Source: Ctenosaura bakeri
Lineage: Eukaryota; Chordata; Lepidosauria; Squamata; Iguanidae
Reading direction: 5' to 3'
NCBI GenBank assembly: GCA_948474755.1
Contig: CAOLHI010004223.1
Location: forward strand, 1-64,000
Length of the DNA stretch: 64,000 nucleotides
This document shows, piece after piece, positions 10,612 through 22,110 of this stretch (positions are counted from its first letter, which is position 1; each line of letters starts with the position of its first letter). The notes under the pieces were generated by a model, which saw only the letters and a program-made list of their open reading frames with translations, was not told the DNA's origin and ran no database searches. The translations under genes were made by a program, and so were the position numbers.

Positions 10612-13419
10612 TAAGTGATGTTACAGAAGACTGTTCTACAGAACCAATTTTCCAGTCCAGAGGAGGGATGTAACCCCACATCATGGTGTAAGGATGGTCA
10701 TTCCCTTAGCTCTTTCTGTTAGCAGTGACATGATGCTCTGGTTCATTGCAACCCTCCTTCTCTTTGAAGCTGCATATAGCAGGTGAAAATTCAGCAGAGG
10801 GTGACTTCCTTGTCTCTGTATTTTCATGTCTGGAAGAGCTACATTTGTTGGGTTTTTGATTGTGATACAACTACTAACCCCTGCCATCTTTGCCAGAAAT
10901 GAAGGTCCAACTTGGTAGGAGTAAAGTATGCTTGATTTTCAGCCAAAAAGCTAAGAAGTGAGCAGGAATAAATTATGATTGTGTAGTTTGAAAATGTCTC
11001 CACCCTTGTTTCTTGGATAGGAAAACACTCTTCATATGCTCAAAAACTCTTCACTTAATTCCATATCTGTTTCTTCCAACTACCAGAGTATAAATGAGAG
11101 AGGGTTCCTGTAGCTTTATGAGGTTGCCATAAGTCAACAGACAACTTGAAGGCATAAACACAAACATGTAGAAGAGGGAATTGTATGAGATGTGGCTGGT
11201 ATAACAAGAAGCATCCACTGAAATTCTGTCAACTATTAAAAGTACCACAGCTGTCTCCAGTTTTTGCTCTTGCAACCCTACTTCCAAGGGTGGCACATCC
11301 ATGGGTGGTGTTACCATGGTATAATCAGAGAAATGGGGCTGAGGTTACAAGGCAATCAATACTCGCATAAGACAACATCCCTCCATAGATAGACAAGCAT
11401 TATTTGCACCTGGACAGTGGCACACAACTTAGGGAGGGAAGCACAGAAGGCCTTCAGTAACTGGGAATGAGAAACAAAAATATTTTGGGGGGGGATTATA
11501 ACTCACAGAATCCCCCAGCCAGCATGCCCAGTTTCCATCCAGACTGAGAGACTAGGGAAAGTCAAAGTTACAATATTGCAAATTACATTACAATTGCAGT
11601 AGTCAAAATTACATTCCCCCCGTACTCTCCCTGTAACCATGAAATATTTAGCAAGTAGCGAGAGAGAGAGATAGTGGCTGACCATGTTTGCAAAGCTCAG
11701 CTGCTTAGTGCCACAGTGGGCAAATTCTGATAGGAGAGGTTGGTTCTACAGAGACTGACTATACCAGTCAGTTGCTCAGCACAACATGGGTATCATCTAG
11801 TGAGCAGAATGTGGAGCAGGTGCATATGCTGTATTCTGAGACCACCTGTTGCAAATCTCTATGGCTACCTATGACATCATTCCCACACTTCCGAGTCAGC
11901 TGGGGTCAAAACATAATACAAAACTGAAGCAGATCCAATGTTCCCAAGTGTACAGACAGCTCCCGGTTTGAGCAATGGGATGGGCATATTTTATTGTATT
12001 TCTACCACAAGGAGGGAACCTCCAGTGGCACAGACTTTGATGCACTGAGATCTTGATTTGGGTGGTGAATGCTCTGATATTAGTGACTTTAAAGCAGATT
12101 GTATGACAAGGAAATGTAAATCCTGCATGCTTAGTTGTGCAAAACCACAGCAACTTCTAAAATGTACACTTTCCCATTGCACAGCCATTCCTTCCATTAT
12201 TCCATTCCAGCCATCCATTATTCTCAGACACATTTTGGATGCCTTTCTAAAAATGTTGACATGGAGCTGCTTAAAATGCTTCACAAATGCTAATTTAATT
12301 GCTTTAAAAACATGGTCTGGAATGCTATGAAAGGGATGAAATGGTGATTTTGCAGAGGTTAGGAAAGTCAAAGTTTATTCAGCGCTGGAACAAGAAAATG
12401 CCTGGAAACCCAATGTATACTACCCAAAGTTCCACTATAAAGGAAGATCAGTGTGTAAATCTAATAAATGAATAACGTATAGCTAATTTTGGGGAGGGGG
12501 TTACTTTCAAAAGTGAAGACCTTTTGAATGTAGAGTGTTCCTCATTTTTGGAAATGTGTTATACTTCTCAGCCACTGTACACATTTATGATTCATGTTTT
12601 GCCCGGCTTAGACATTCCACTGTTGTAGGCAAGATTCCCAGATCCACATGGTGTCTGGATATAAAGGAGCTATAAAGGTTTGACATTCTAGCAGGGAGCC
12701 TATAAGCTAAGCCAGAGTTCAGCCTAGTGAATTATCGACCCAGAGAATTATTTATTCACAGTGTCATCCAACATTCATCGCACTCTACAAAGTAGCATAA
12801 GAATAGCAACTTAAATTTCAGAAAGTGGAGGACACAGCAGAGAGATGGGGCAGAGAATGGAGAAAAGGAAGAGCCAAGGGTATCAGGGCAAATTATGAAA
12901 ATATGTTGCTCATGCTTCTTTTCAGTTTGAGGACAAGGATTAAAGGATTAAGCCAAATATCTGAAATAGATCCACTCCAGAGTGAAAAGATGGATGAAAC
13001 TGGTTGAGCTTTAGTAAGCATAGCATATGATGTTCTCTTTGCACCAGCACTACTCCCTTCCAAAGTTGAAGTTATTAAAAAAAAAAAAAGGATTGTTAGT
13101 TCTGGTGTATTCAGCAGTTCATAAGTATTTCATCCCTGCTGAACAGGTCAGGATTTTAAAAACCAGCAGGATCTATTTGATCAGGAATAATAGTGAGATA
13201 AAAGATGTGTGTGTATGCATAGGAAGCAAAGTCTCAAACTATTTTCAGCTCAACATTTCAAAAAGAGTTTTTGCTCGCTCCAGTCTTAGACTTAAGGACT
13301 TCTTTGTTCAGCCATTCTATCTGCATTTTGTTCTATTTGAATAGAATTCATAAGGGAGATCTTTCATACATCTTAGTGTAGCAAATGTCTATATTTAGTA
13401 TTTCTGCAGTTTCACCAAC

Positions 13420-13452
<33 letters not shown>

Positions 13453-14281
13453 GTATTTTACCATAAACCTGAGTTATGTTAACACCCTTTTTGCCATTAA
13501 TTTCCCACACAAAATAACTCCAGTGCTAAAACATTGTTAACTCTGTTAGCTGAAGATGAACAAAAAAACACAAAACATTCATTCACTGGCAAAAGCCACT
13601 GGAATGAATTCTGCACATCTGTTTTCATTCCCCTTTTAACATAATGTCCTTAATATAATTGCTATTTAATTTCTCCACTGTGAAAGTAGCAGTTCAGTAG
13701 AAAAGTAGTTTCTCCTCGTAGAGAGATTCTGCTCTGGAAACTTCCTTCCCAGAGAGAATACATTTGAAGTAGACTTTCACACTACCTGATATGAAATTCC
13801 TTGTGTCAATGATTCTGAAATATATGGAGCTCTTGCTTTAACTGGCTATTTTTTTCTTCCATGGGAAAAAGGACAGCCCAAGAGAAGGAAAGTTTTCCCC
13901 CTGCACCTCAAAATATGCTCTCTAGAACCAGAAAATTATGCTCATCTTATAGACAAACCAATGTTCTAACTTTACCAATGATCAGGCAGAAGTACTATGA
14001 AGTACCATTTGGCATACAAAAGGGACAAAAATTGCAGTAATAAGACAGGTAAAATTGCTTTATATTTACCATGTGATTGATTTTGATCAAATTTTTTAAA
14101 AAGCGAAGGAGCTAATACTGCCATATCTTTCAAGCAACAGAATTATTCTGCTGTAGGAGATAGCTGGCATTCATTGTCTACAAGATACTTTGCCAGACAC
14201 AATGAAGAGGAAGCTAAATAAAAATGTCCATGCAGATTGGTTAAAATGCAGACATTTCTCTCTCTCTCTTTTTCCCCCTAG
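10612..14281. other. Intronic spacer with SINE tail fragment and microsatellites
   Basis: About 11085-11165 holds a 3' tail of the tRNA-derived SINE (CCATAAGTCA, ACTTGAAGGC). A compound (TA)n(GA)n microsatellite spans about 13422-13453. The remainder is unique-looking, and no coding region is supported. The frame at 11991-12371 (minus) and its plus shadow are unremarkable. Confidence 0.5.
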
Positions 14282-14646
14282 TCTGCTGAGATGGTAGCCA
14301 AATCCAAAAGCTACAGCTTTACAGACAGGGTGGAACTACTTGTTACTGGAGACTCGGAGCTGCTGCCAAAAATGGCATCTCGGTGTCAAGCACTCCCCTG
14401 TAGAACATGCAGAAACATTTAATGACTTCACCACACCGCACGTTTTCTCCAACGGCCATTGGGCAATGCTCAGTGATGTGACGCTTCAAGTGGGGTTGGG
14501 AAAATGCAGAATGTGACGACATCATGATGGGAGAGAACTGACAAGATGCGTTACAGAACATTGGAGGAGAACCCCAACACAGGAGGCTCTCCGGAAGCTG
14601 CTCCAGGTCTCGGCTAATGCATACCACTGCTCTTTGCTAGAAACAG
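14282..14646 (+). ncRNA. Candidate spliced exon of an unknown plus-strand transcript
   Basis: The segment is preceded by a long pyrimidine tract ending CCCCCTAG and followed by CAG then GTAAGA, a near-consensus splice donor. The two sites are 365 bp apart. It does not match the repeat families seen elsewhere in the window. Its longest plus-strand ATG frame is 43 codons (14291-14422), so it is more likely non-coding if real. It lies in ADAMTS8 intron 1 on the opposite strand, upstream of the ADAMTS8 promoter in plus-strand terms. It could equally be a chance pair of splice-like sites or a conserved enhancer. No transcript evidence is available. Confidence 0.25.
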
Positions 14647-14907
14647 GTAAGAAGCAAATGACACCATGAAGAGATCACTGTCATCCCACAACTCTGTACC
14701 TGGGTTGGGGGATGTGTGCTCTGCCAGTTGTCATCCGACTGCAAACTCCATCAGCCTTACCATACCCAGTGGTAAGGGATGATGGAAACTGTCAACAGTT
14801 TGGAAGGATACATGTTCCCTGCCCTGGACTATGTAAAACCTACTCTGTCCCCGCTCCCGCTTTTTATTATTACTTATGCATGCATTAGAACAGGCATGGG
14901 CAACCTA

Positions 14908-15088
14908 GGCCATTTCTGCACTACACTGTTATAGTACTATTATTCCACTTTCAACTTCCTGTGGAATTCTGGCGTTTGTAGTTTACTGAGGCCCTCTAAA
15001 TGCTCTTCCCTAAACTGCAAACCCCAGTATTCCACAGGATGTTGAAAGTGGAATAATAGCACTATAACAGTGTCATGCAGAAATGGCC
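14908..15088. mobile_element. Palindromic MITE family A, complete
   Basis: Termini GGCCATTTCTGCACTACAC and CATGCAGAAATGGCC, with the typical TTCCACTTTCAAC arms. The flanks are CTA and CTG, a possible decayed 3-bp duplication. It lies about 450 bp inside ADAMTS8 intron 1. Confidence 0.88.
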
Positions 15089-15537
15089 CTGGTGTCCTTG
15101 AGATCTTTAGGACTATGTAAGCCCCAATTGGTAGGGCCAATGGCCAGAGGCTAAGGAATGAGCCCCAAACATCTCGAGGTCCCCAGGTTGCCTGCCTTGG
15201 CATCATGGTTCAAAGGACTCCATAGACATTATCCTAACCAATTTCAAAACAGGCTTTGGAAGTGGATGGGAATGATTATTACAGTACAAGCAGCTGGGAG
15301 GCTACAGATTAGAAATCATAAATTATCCAGGGCTGCATAGCCAGTTATAGGCTGGAAAGACTGGAATTGAGGAATTCCCTGGCTCAAGGATTTATACATA
15401 GCATGCTACTGGGGTCATGGGAGAGCGACAAGGACTGTTCCGGACAACTTGCAGGCGCTGGCCCATCTGCACCAGCTTTCAGGCTTGCAAAAAAAAGAAA
15501 AGAAAGAAAAAAGGGAGGGCGCAAAAGAGCATCTTAC

Positions 15538-16257
15538 CGTTAAGTCCTCCCCGTAGAACCGGACCATGGAGGTGTCTGCCACCAGCAAAGTCTCCACGTA
15601 GCGAGCCTGGGAGGTGAACCGCTTGGTTCTGCCGCTGCTGCTGGCGTGGGCCCCGTCGGGTCCCCCCTGGGCTTCCCCTTCTGTGCTGTCCTGGAGGGCT
15701 TCTTTCGCCCAGCCCCTCCTCTGGAGCTGGTGGACCTGCAGGAGAGGATCCCCGCTCCCTCGACCTTGAGGCTGGATGACATACTTGTCTCCGTCCAGCC
15801 AGAAGGAGCCGCGGATGCCTTGGCACAGGCTGACGGCCACCAAGGAGTCCGGCTGCGCGTTCACCGTCCCGGAGTAGAAGCATCTTCTTTGCGGCGCGGC
15901 GTCTTCCTCGCCCTCCTCGCCCGCCGGGAAAAACTCGGCGCTCGTCCCCTGCCGGCCGATGCGCTGGATCCTGAGCCCCGGCGCTAAGAAGCGGGCGTCG
16001 GGCTCCAGGCGCAGCACGAACTCCCTGCCGAAGGCGGCGAGGGCGCAGGCCACCTGCCCTGCTCCGCGGCGCACGGGAGCTGCCATCCAGACGGGCACCA
16101 CCTCCTGGGAGTCGCTGTTCGGGAGGGCCAGTGCCCGGGCATGGGGAAGGAGCGGCAGCAGGGGGAAGAAGAAGAAGAGGAGGAGGAGGAGGAAGAGCGA
16201 GCCGGGCGCAGGTGCCAGCCTGCCAGGGAAGGGCTGCTGTTGGAGGAAGACGGGCAT
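15538..16257 (-). CDS. ADAMTS8: ADAMTS8 first coding exon (partial gene)
   Basis: This encodes the signal peptide, propeptide and start of the metalloprotease domain of ADAMTS8, a secreted, zinc-dependent extracellular-matrix protease of the proteoglycan-cleaving ADAMTS clade (family knowledge). The exon gives 240 residues. The hydrophobic Leu/Phe-rich signal core is at 19-38, propeptide landmarks are FGREFVLRL (76-84), RRCFYSGTVN (124-133) and AVSLCQGIRGSF (141-152), a furin-type RTKR is at 210-213, and the mature start FTSQARYVETLLVADTSM follows. The first in-frame ATG is at 16257; upstream in-frame codons reach a stop near 16419 with no other ATG. Its context is weak (T at -3). The exon ends in phase 0 at a GGTAAGA donor (GT at 15537-15536). 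The catalytic HExxH exon is not in the window, so intron 1 exceeds 15.5 kb. The sequence is closer to ADAMTS8 than to ADAMTS1, and the divergent ADAMTS15 neighbour supports this. Confidence 0.94.
15540..16140. other. CpG-rich region over ADAMTS8 exon 1
   Basis: GC content and CpG frequency rise sharply through the exon (dense CGCG, GCCG and CCGG between about 15640 and 16140), against CpG-poor flanks. This is typical of a vertebrate CpG island overlapping a first exon. Confidence 0.75.
16164..16198. repeat. Trinucleotide (GAA/GAG)n tract coding the ADAMTS8 signal-peptide core
   Basis: On the plus strand this is GAAGAAGAAGAGGAGGAGG-type sequence. On the coding strand it gives the Leu/Phe run of the signal peptide. 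A length-unstable tract inside a signal peptide may vary between individuals. Confidence 0.85.
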
Positions 16258-16865
16258 AGATGCTCCAAGCCGGGAGAGGGGAGAGAAAGCGTTGGGGAGA
16301 GAGAGAGGCAGAGAGGGCTCGGCGCAGCTGGAGAAGCAAACTCCCAGCTGTGGGAAAAGGAGGCTGCAAATCTGCAAACTCCAGGAGTTGGCGGCCGGGG
16401 AAGGCTCTGGATTAAATTAAAACTGATATGGGGGAGAAGGGAAAGAGAGAGAGAGAGAGCGCAAGGCGCGGGTGGGTGGGCGATTTTTTTTTTCCTAGCA
16501 AGTTGCCCAAGTGTGCAGGGAGAGGTGGGGGGAAAAAAAAGTCCTCTTTCTGCCCCCACCCCCAAAGCCTGGACTATGGGTAGCGTGAGAGGGGCTTTCT
16601 TCTGAGAGTCAGCCTCCCAAGCACCTCTTGTACCTTTCCAGGCAAGATGTCATACAATATCATACAAAAAAGAAGCAGCAGCAGCAGCAGCTGGAAGGGC
16701 GACTGGTCCACTTGGAGCTGAAAGAGGCTTGGAAGGGGGACTGTGCTTCTGATGGCTCTCCCTCTTTGAGTGTTGTCCCCCTTTTGCAAAGGAGCTCTTT
16801 AAGCTCTCCCTGGATGGCTCTTTCCTCAATCTTTGAAGCACCAAAGCAGACTCCAGAGTCCTCGG

Positions 16866-16873
16866 TATTTATA
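16866..16873 (-). promoter_or_regulatory. TATA-like box upstream of ADAMTS8
   Basis: On the minus strand TATAAATA lies about 610 bp upstream of the ADAMTS8 start codon. If used, transcription would begin near 16840 and give a 5' UTR of about 580 nt. Position and sequence are plausible, but nothing else confirms it. Confidence 0.4.
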
Positions 16874-17977
16874 CTTTCTTCCCCCTGCTTTGACATAAGA
16901 GGGTTATTTTTGATCTCACGATTCCACATTCCCCTCCCCTGGGACCTGGAAGAGGAGGAGGAGGAGGAGAAATGAAAAGCGGGGTGTGTGCATGTGTGTG
17001 TGTGTGTGTGTGGAGGGGGGGAGCTTTTGGATGCAATTGGAGGCCAGTCGGGAGCTGGGAGGACCCGCCTCTCTTGCTTAAGTGTCAGCTTAAATACTCC
17101 CCCCAATTCTCTGGGCGTTAACTCTTTCAAGACCTGGCTCTATAGTAATTAGTTCTTTAAAATATTCTTTTTTCCCCTGCTTTCGCTGGCGCTCCTTGAC
17201 AAGAAGCCTTCTGTTTCTATTTCCTTTTTTCGGTCTTTTTCCAAGGCTCTGGGGAAGGGAAAAGCTTGTCATGGGGAAAAGGGTTTTAAATCCGTATATA
17301 TGTTGCTGCTATTTATTATTATTCCAGTTGGGAAATAGGAAAAGGGCATAGCTGGGTATATAAAGGCATTTATAGAGGTTGTATGGAAATAAAATAATGG
17401 ATTCTATTCTTCTACACAAGTTCTTTCGAACTGGAAATATTCTGGAATATGTCATTTATTATTTTTTAAAGGAAAATATTACTTAGTACATACTGTTCTT
17501 CTTGCGATCCTTGCCAGGATATGTTAATCACAGAAATAAAAAGGAAAAGAATTCCCATCACAAGAAATAGGGAAAAAAATGTACTTTATGCTTATTTGGT
17601 TTTTATAAACATCCCAAAATACAAACCTTCTTTTGTCTTGACCTCTCTAACCGGATTGTGTCTTTATTTATAATAAGCCTTTTATTACGCACAAACTGTC
17701 TGCTACAAGACATTATCAATTTTGTTGTTTGTGTGTATTGCTGATGGAGATATGGTTTATTTTCAGAAATCTCCCTTCTTGTGGAACATTATGACACTGT
17801 ATGAAACATTAAGGGTGTCCCTGGATTTATCTCCCTAGACTTTCATCTGTTTCTTTGCCAAGCTTTGCAAATTCCAAACATGACAGCTCCGAGCCCAATG
17901 TCGTGCTGCATCTCTGTTGGGTACTCTTTCGTTTTATTACATTGTCCATCAAAATTTTTAGGCTCAAGTTTCCAGAT
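16874..17977. other. ADAMTS8 upstream region with simple repeats
   Basis: Contains (GGA)n at about 16949-16971 and (TG)n at about 16985-17011, then AT-rich unique sequence. Proximal regulatory sequence is expected here, but I recognise no specific element. No coding region. Confidence 0.45.
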
Positions 17978-18172
17978 ATTATTGTTGTTGTTGTGTGCCT
18001 TCAAGTCACTTCTGACTTATGGCAATCCTAAAGCGACCCCATCATGGAATTTTCTGGGGCTGAGAGTTTGTGATGTCCCCAAGTCGAGTTTCTGTGGCTG
18101 AGCTGGGAATCAAACCCTGGTCTCCTAGGTCATAGTCTAATGCTCAAACCACTACATTGTGCTGCTCCTCTG
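17978..18172 (-). mobile_element. tRNA-derived SINE, minus orientation
   Basis: Starts with the reversed tail (TTGTTGTTGTGTGCCTTCAA) and ends with the reversed tRNA-like head (box B reversed near GGGAATCAAACCCTGG). The middle of the body is shortened relative to full copies. Confidence 0.85.
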
Positions 18173-20023
18173 TTTCCAGATATGCCTCTAACAATTCAAA
18201 ATGTTTTTTTCAAAGAAAATAAAGATAACATCCCCATCCAAACCTCAAATTAATGAGCAGCAATGATTATGATTCAAGAATTCACACATCAGCCAAATGA
18301 TGGTCGGTAAAAAACAGTTCTTCAAGGTTCTTTTAAAAGCTAGTATCAGTTGGGCCATAAAGGGACAGAGTTTTAAGGGTAGGAGGATGTCATTAAAAGA
18401 GTCCCATGTCTTGCACCTACCAATGTAACATTAGGCAAGAGAGCAGGATTGCTGAAGTTCAATTAAAAGCAAAGGTAAGTTTACAGGAGTGCAGTCAGTT
18501 TTGGTATTTCCCTACTATGATGAGGAAAAGTTGATGCCTGATCCTTTTTTCTTCTTTCTCCCCAACACAGACCTTTAAGTGGTCTAGAACAGGGACTCCC
18601 CAATCTCAGATCCCCAGATATTGTTGGATTACAACTCCTAGAATCCTTAACCATGGGCAATGCTAGCTGGGTCTAAATGCAAGAAATTAATGAAACAGCT
18701 GATTGAAAATGGAGCAAATCCTTTAGAAAAGCCACAGATATATGGGAAGAAAGAATAGTTTTCTGATATATTGCATGCATGCTTGATATCCTTTTTGGTC
18801 CTTTAACCCTCCTGCAATGGAATTTTCTGAAGCCTTGTTCCCGTCCCTAACACTGTAAGGGAGTAAATTTTGCCTAGCAATGATCATCCACCGTTCTCCA
18901 TTAATTCCCAAGGAGAGAAGCAAGTTATCAGGATTTGAGCAATCCCCCTTTACCCTGCAGCCACAAAGCCCCACAGATGTAGTCCCTACCTCCCCTTTTG
19001 CAATGTGCTATTTAAAGCCTTAATCCCCCCAAATATTTGGAAGAATAATATAGGCAGTGTTTTGAGGTTCCAGATACCTGCCTCCCTGAGAGCTAGAAAA
19101 TCAGCTTTGTGGTAAAGTCTTGGGGATGGAGGGTTCAGTGTTTAAAGACTTTTGACTCTGCATAAATATCCTGTGTGACCGATGAAGGGAGAGTATTTAC
19201 ATCTGCTCATCTCGGTTGAAAAGCCACCTCCGTATACTCAGACGCACACTGGCTGTGTCTGTAAATAGCGGTGTGCTGTCCAGTGACCAAAGTTTCTAGT
19301 GATTGAATTTCTTTTTATAAAGTGTAGGTTTTTTTTAGTCCTTTTTTAAAAATAAAAAACCCAAAATAACAACAATGCAAAAAATAGGATGGATGTTCAC
19401 CAGATTTTCATTCTTAACAATTTCATATCCCTAAAGACTATGCACGGTTGCAGCACCCTTGATGTAAAAAGTTCCAGAAGTAAAATTCCAGAATGTCCCA
19501 GTGGCTGGAGCATTTGCTGATATTAGCAGCACAACACAGATTGCTGCAGGGAATCTGGTCCGTAAGGCAAACTGAGAAACTGAGCTGACCTGTCAAAAGA
19601 TGGCAGGTGTATTAAAATATCATAAACAGAGATAGGGAGTTGGATATGAGGGAGCTGAACCAGAGTGCAGAAGGAAGAGCCAAAAGAGTTGAAGGGCAGA
19701 TTGGGTTTAATGGAAGGCAGGAGAAGAATCTGGAAAATGACTAATAGAGCCTGGAAAAATTACTTTTTGGACTACAACTCCCAGAATTCTGCAGCCAGCT
19801 TGGGAAACTGTTGTCAAAATGTGCTAATTAGTTAGTTCCAACCCCCTCAAATGTAGTTGCTGCTACAGTTCAATTTAAAAATGATTCTTTATTTCTCATA
19901 ATTAAAATAAATCCTTCAATAGTTATTTTTATGTTATACGACACATTCAAATGCCACAGCCCCTGGCATGTGGTCCAAAACACACCTTAAGCAGGGAGGC
20001 CACACATTCCTGTTACTATAAAA
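18173..20023. other. Intergenic spacer, old palindromic fragments only
   Basis: ATTACAACTCCTAGAATCC at about 18630 and GGACTACAACTCCCAGAATT at about 19769 are arms of a decayed palindromic repeat family. No gene or RNA is recognised. Confidence 0.45.
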
Positions 20024-20257
20024 CTAACTAAAATAGTTACAGTTGCAATGAAATAGAGTAAAGGTATCCTCCTTTGCATTATAGTTGCACAACATAACTT
20101 AAGCATGTCTTTGTTCTTGCAGAAAAGGAATTGTTTACAAGAAACTAAAATAGCTACAGTTGCAATGAAATGGAGTAAAGTTATCCCACTTTGCATTACA
20201 ATTGCACAAAATAATTTAAGCATGTCTTTGTTCTTGCAGAAAAGGAATTGATTGCAA
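20024..20257. repeat. Tandem duplication, 117-bp unit, two copies
   Basis: Two head-to-tail units with period 117 (for example AGTTGCAATG at 20041 and 20158) differ at about ten or more positions, so the duplication is not recent. Each unit ends in TCTTTGTTCTTGCAGAAAAG. No coding function is apparent. Confidence 0.9.
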
Positions 20258-20770
20258 GAAACTTGTTTGCACCAAGTTATTTCCAAGCTTGAGACAGCAG
20301 AAGAACATTCAAGGAAGAGCAAGTAGTCACAGAGGTGCACCATGAGCTGTGACATAAGCGAGAGTCTTTGGGTTGACCTGGAGGTCTGGCACATAGAGTT
20401 CAGAGAAAGCCAGTCCTGGAGGTCTAATGACTGAGAAGGAAGGAGCCCTCTGCTGGTGTCTTTAACATGACCAGCTAGTTCATGGAAAGACAGTTGCCTA
20501 CCGATAAGGCAGTAAGGTGCTTGGTCAGTCAGTCCTCCTGTTAGATATTTCGTTTATAAATTAATTGTGTGCTTTCTTGTGCTTAAATCATATCCACCTC
20601 CAGGATCAGAAAGGCATGCTACAAGTGCTCTCCACTGTCTGATTCTGTACACACATCAAAGAAAGCATTTTCCAATCCTGCCTGAAACATCCTCCATTAG
20701 GGCATTTTACAGCCTGAGGAACAACTTAAGCAGAAATAATATTAAGGACCTGTAGAAGAAACAAGGAGAG

Positions 20771-20996
20771 CAACGGCGGTATGGTGGTCTGAGTGCTGGA
20801 CAAGGACTCCAGGGGACCAGGATTCATGACCCTGCTGAGACATGGAAGTCCCCTGGGTGATCTTGGGCATGTCATACTCTCTCAGCCTTAGAGGAAGATA
20901 TTGGTAAACCTTCTCTGTCTGTATCTTGCCAAGAAAACCTGCAGGCAGGGTCACCATAAATCAGAGTCAGCTTGAAGGCACATAACAACAATGGAA
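20771..20996 (+). mobile_element. tRNA-derived SINE, plus orientation
   Basis: Body landmarks are GACATGGAAGTCCCCTGGG, CTCTCTCAGCCTTAGAGG and tail CTTGAAGGCACATAACAAC. The head is degraded (GCGGTATGGTGGTCTGAGTG). Confidence 0.82.
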
Positions 20997-21426
20997 AAGA
21001 AGCCAGATTGGCTTGGTGAATGGCAGGGGTGGAAACTGGTAGAGCCTTCATTTCTGAATACACCTCCCCATTGGCTATGTTGGCTTAGGGTTACTGGGAA
21101 ATGTACTTCAATCATTCCTACTTTGGTGTATGAGAATGACTGGTGGGGAGTGAGGAGGACCAGAACTGAACAGAAGTGGGGATGATTGCATTTCTGCATG
21201 CTTGCCTCCATTTATATTAACAGTGTTAACAGATGAGAGCACATGGGTGTAATCTCACTGAATAAAGTTGGTGTGTTTGCAAAATTTCCCTAGTCCAATG
21301 CATTTCCAAAGTACAGGATTTTCTGCTTTCTCCTATTTTTAACATGTATTATTATCTTATCAGGATACCTAAGATGGTAAGCAATTAAAATCTATACTAT
21401 AGTTTTAGAAGATCGGTCCTATAATT

Positions 21427-22110
21427 TAGTCAGCCCTCCACATTGGCAGGTTTGATTTTCATGGATTTGGTTATTTGCAAATTTCTTCAATCCTTGCCCC
21501 CCGCCCACACTTTAGGTGCTTCGTTATCGGGGAACCTTCCCTCTTGGTGGTTCAGATGAGGCCATAAAGCTCTTTAAAAACTTGCCTCTAGTCTTCTTCC
21601 TCCTCCTCCTCTAGCTACTGCTTGGTCAGCCAAGGATGGCTGACAGCCCAGTTTCTCAACACCACTAACCTGAATCCCCTCCGACATCCAAGGAAGGAGA
21701 CGGGTGTGAGAGAGGAAGTATAGGCAACCATGCTGACCCACTCCCCTTCCCCTCTCCTTTTCCTGAGCTGGGAGACTTCCGCACTAGACTTTTATAGTGC
21801 TATGATTCCACTTGAAACATCCTATGGCATCCTGGGATTTGCAGTTTTAGAAGGGGTCACCTGGCCCCTCCCGAAACTGCGAACCCCAGGATTCCATAGG
21901 ATGTTTCCATAGGATGTTTCAAGAGGAATCATAATGCTATAAAAGTCTAGTGCGGAAATGGCCCTGGTTTGGACTCTAGGTGCCTATTCTCATCAGCATG
22001 CCTTTGCCCCCTTCCCACAGACACATACACACACATTGTGATATTTGTGATTTTTCCACTTTTGCCAGGGTCCTGTGCCCCTAACCCTAGCAAATGTGGA
22101 GGGCCAGCTG
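21427..22110. mobile_element. Tigger/pogo-like non-autonomous DNA element with nested MITE
   Basis: The left end AGTCAGCCCTCCACATT and right end AAATGTGGAGGGCCAGCTG are inverted counterparts, flanked by TA. Subterminal GGTTTGATTTTCATGGATTT and TTTGCCAGGGTCCTGTGCCC fit the Tigger/MER2-type pattern. A family A palindromic MITE (21771-21963) is inserted inside. Confidence 0.7.
21771..21963. mobile_element. Palindromic MITE family A, nested, TSD CTG
   Basis: Flanked on both sides by CTG (21768-21770 and 21964-21966). The right arm carries a short internal duplication of CCATAGGATGTTT (about 21893-21920), so the arms are no longer equal. Confidence 0.85.

Noticed and set aside
16258..16377. 40-residue N-terminal extension of ADAMTS8
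   Set aside because: It would begin at TTG, not ATG. The hydrophobic signal peptide follows the first ATG at 16257.
15959..16605. Plus-strand frames (about 153-154 codons) across ADAMTS8 exon 1 and 5' UTR
   Set aside because: Low-complexity Glu/Arg/Lys translations of the antisense strand. The minus-strand frame matches ADAMTS8.
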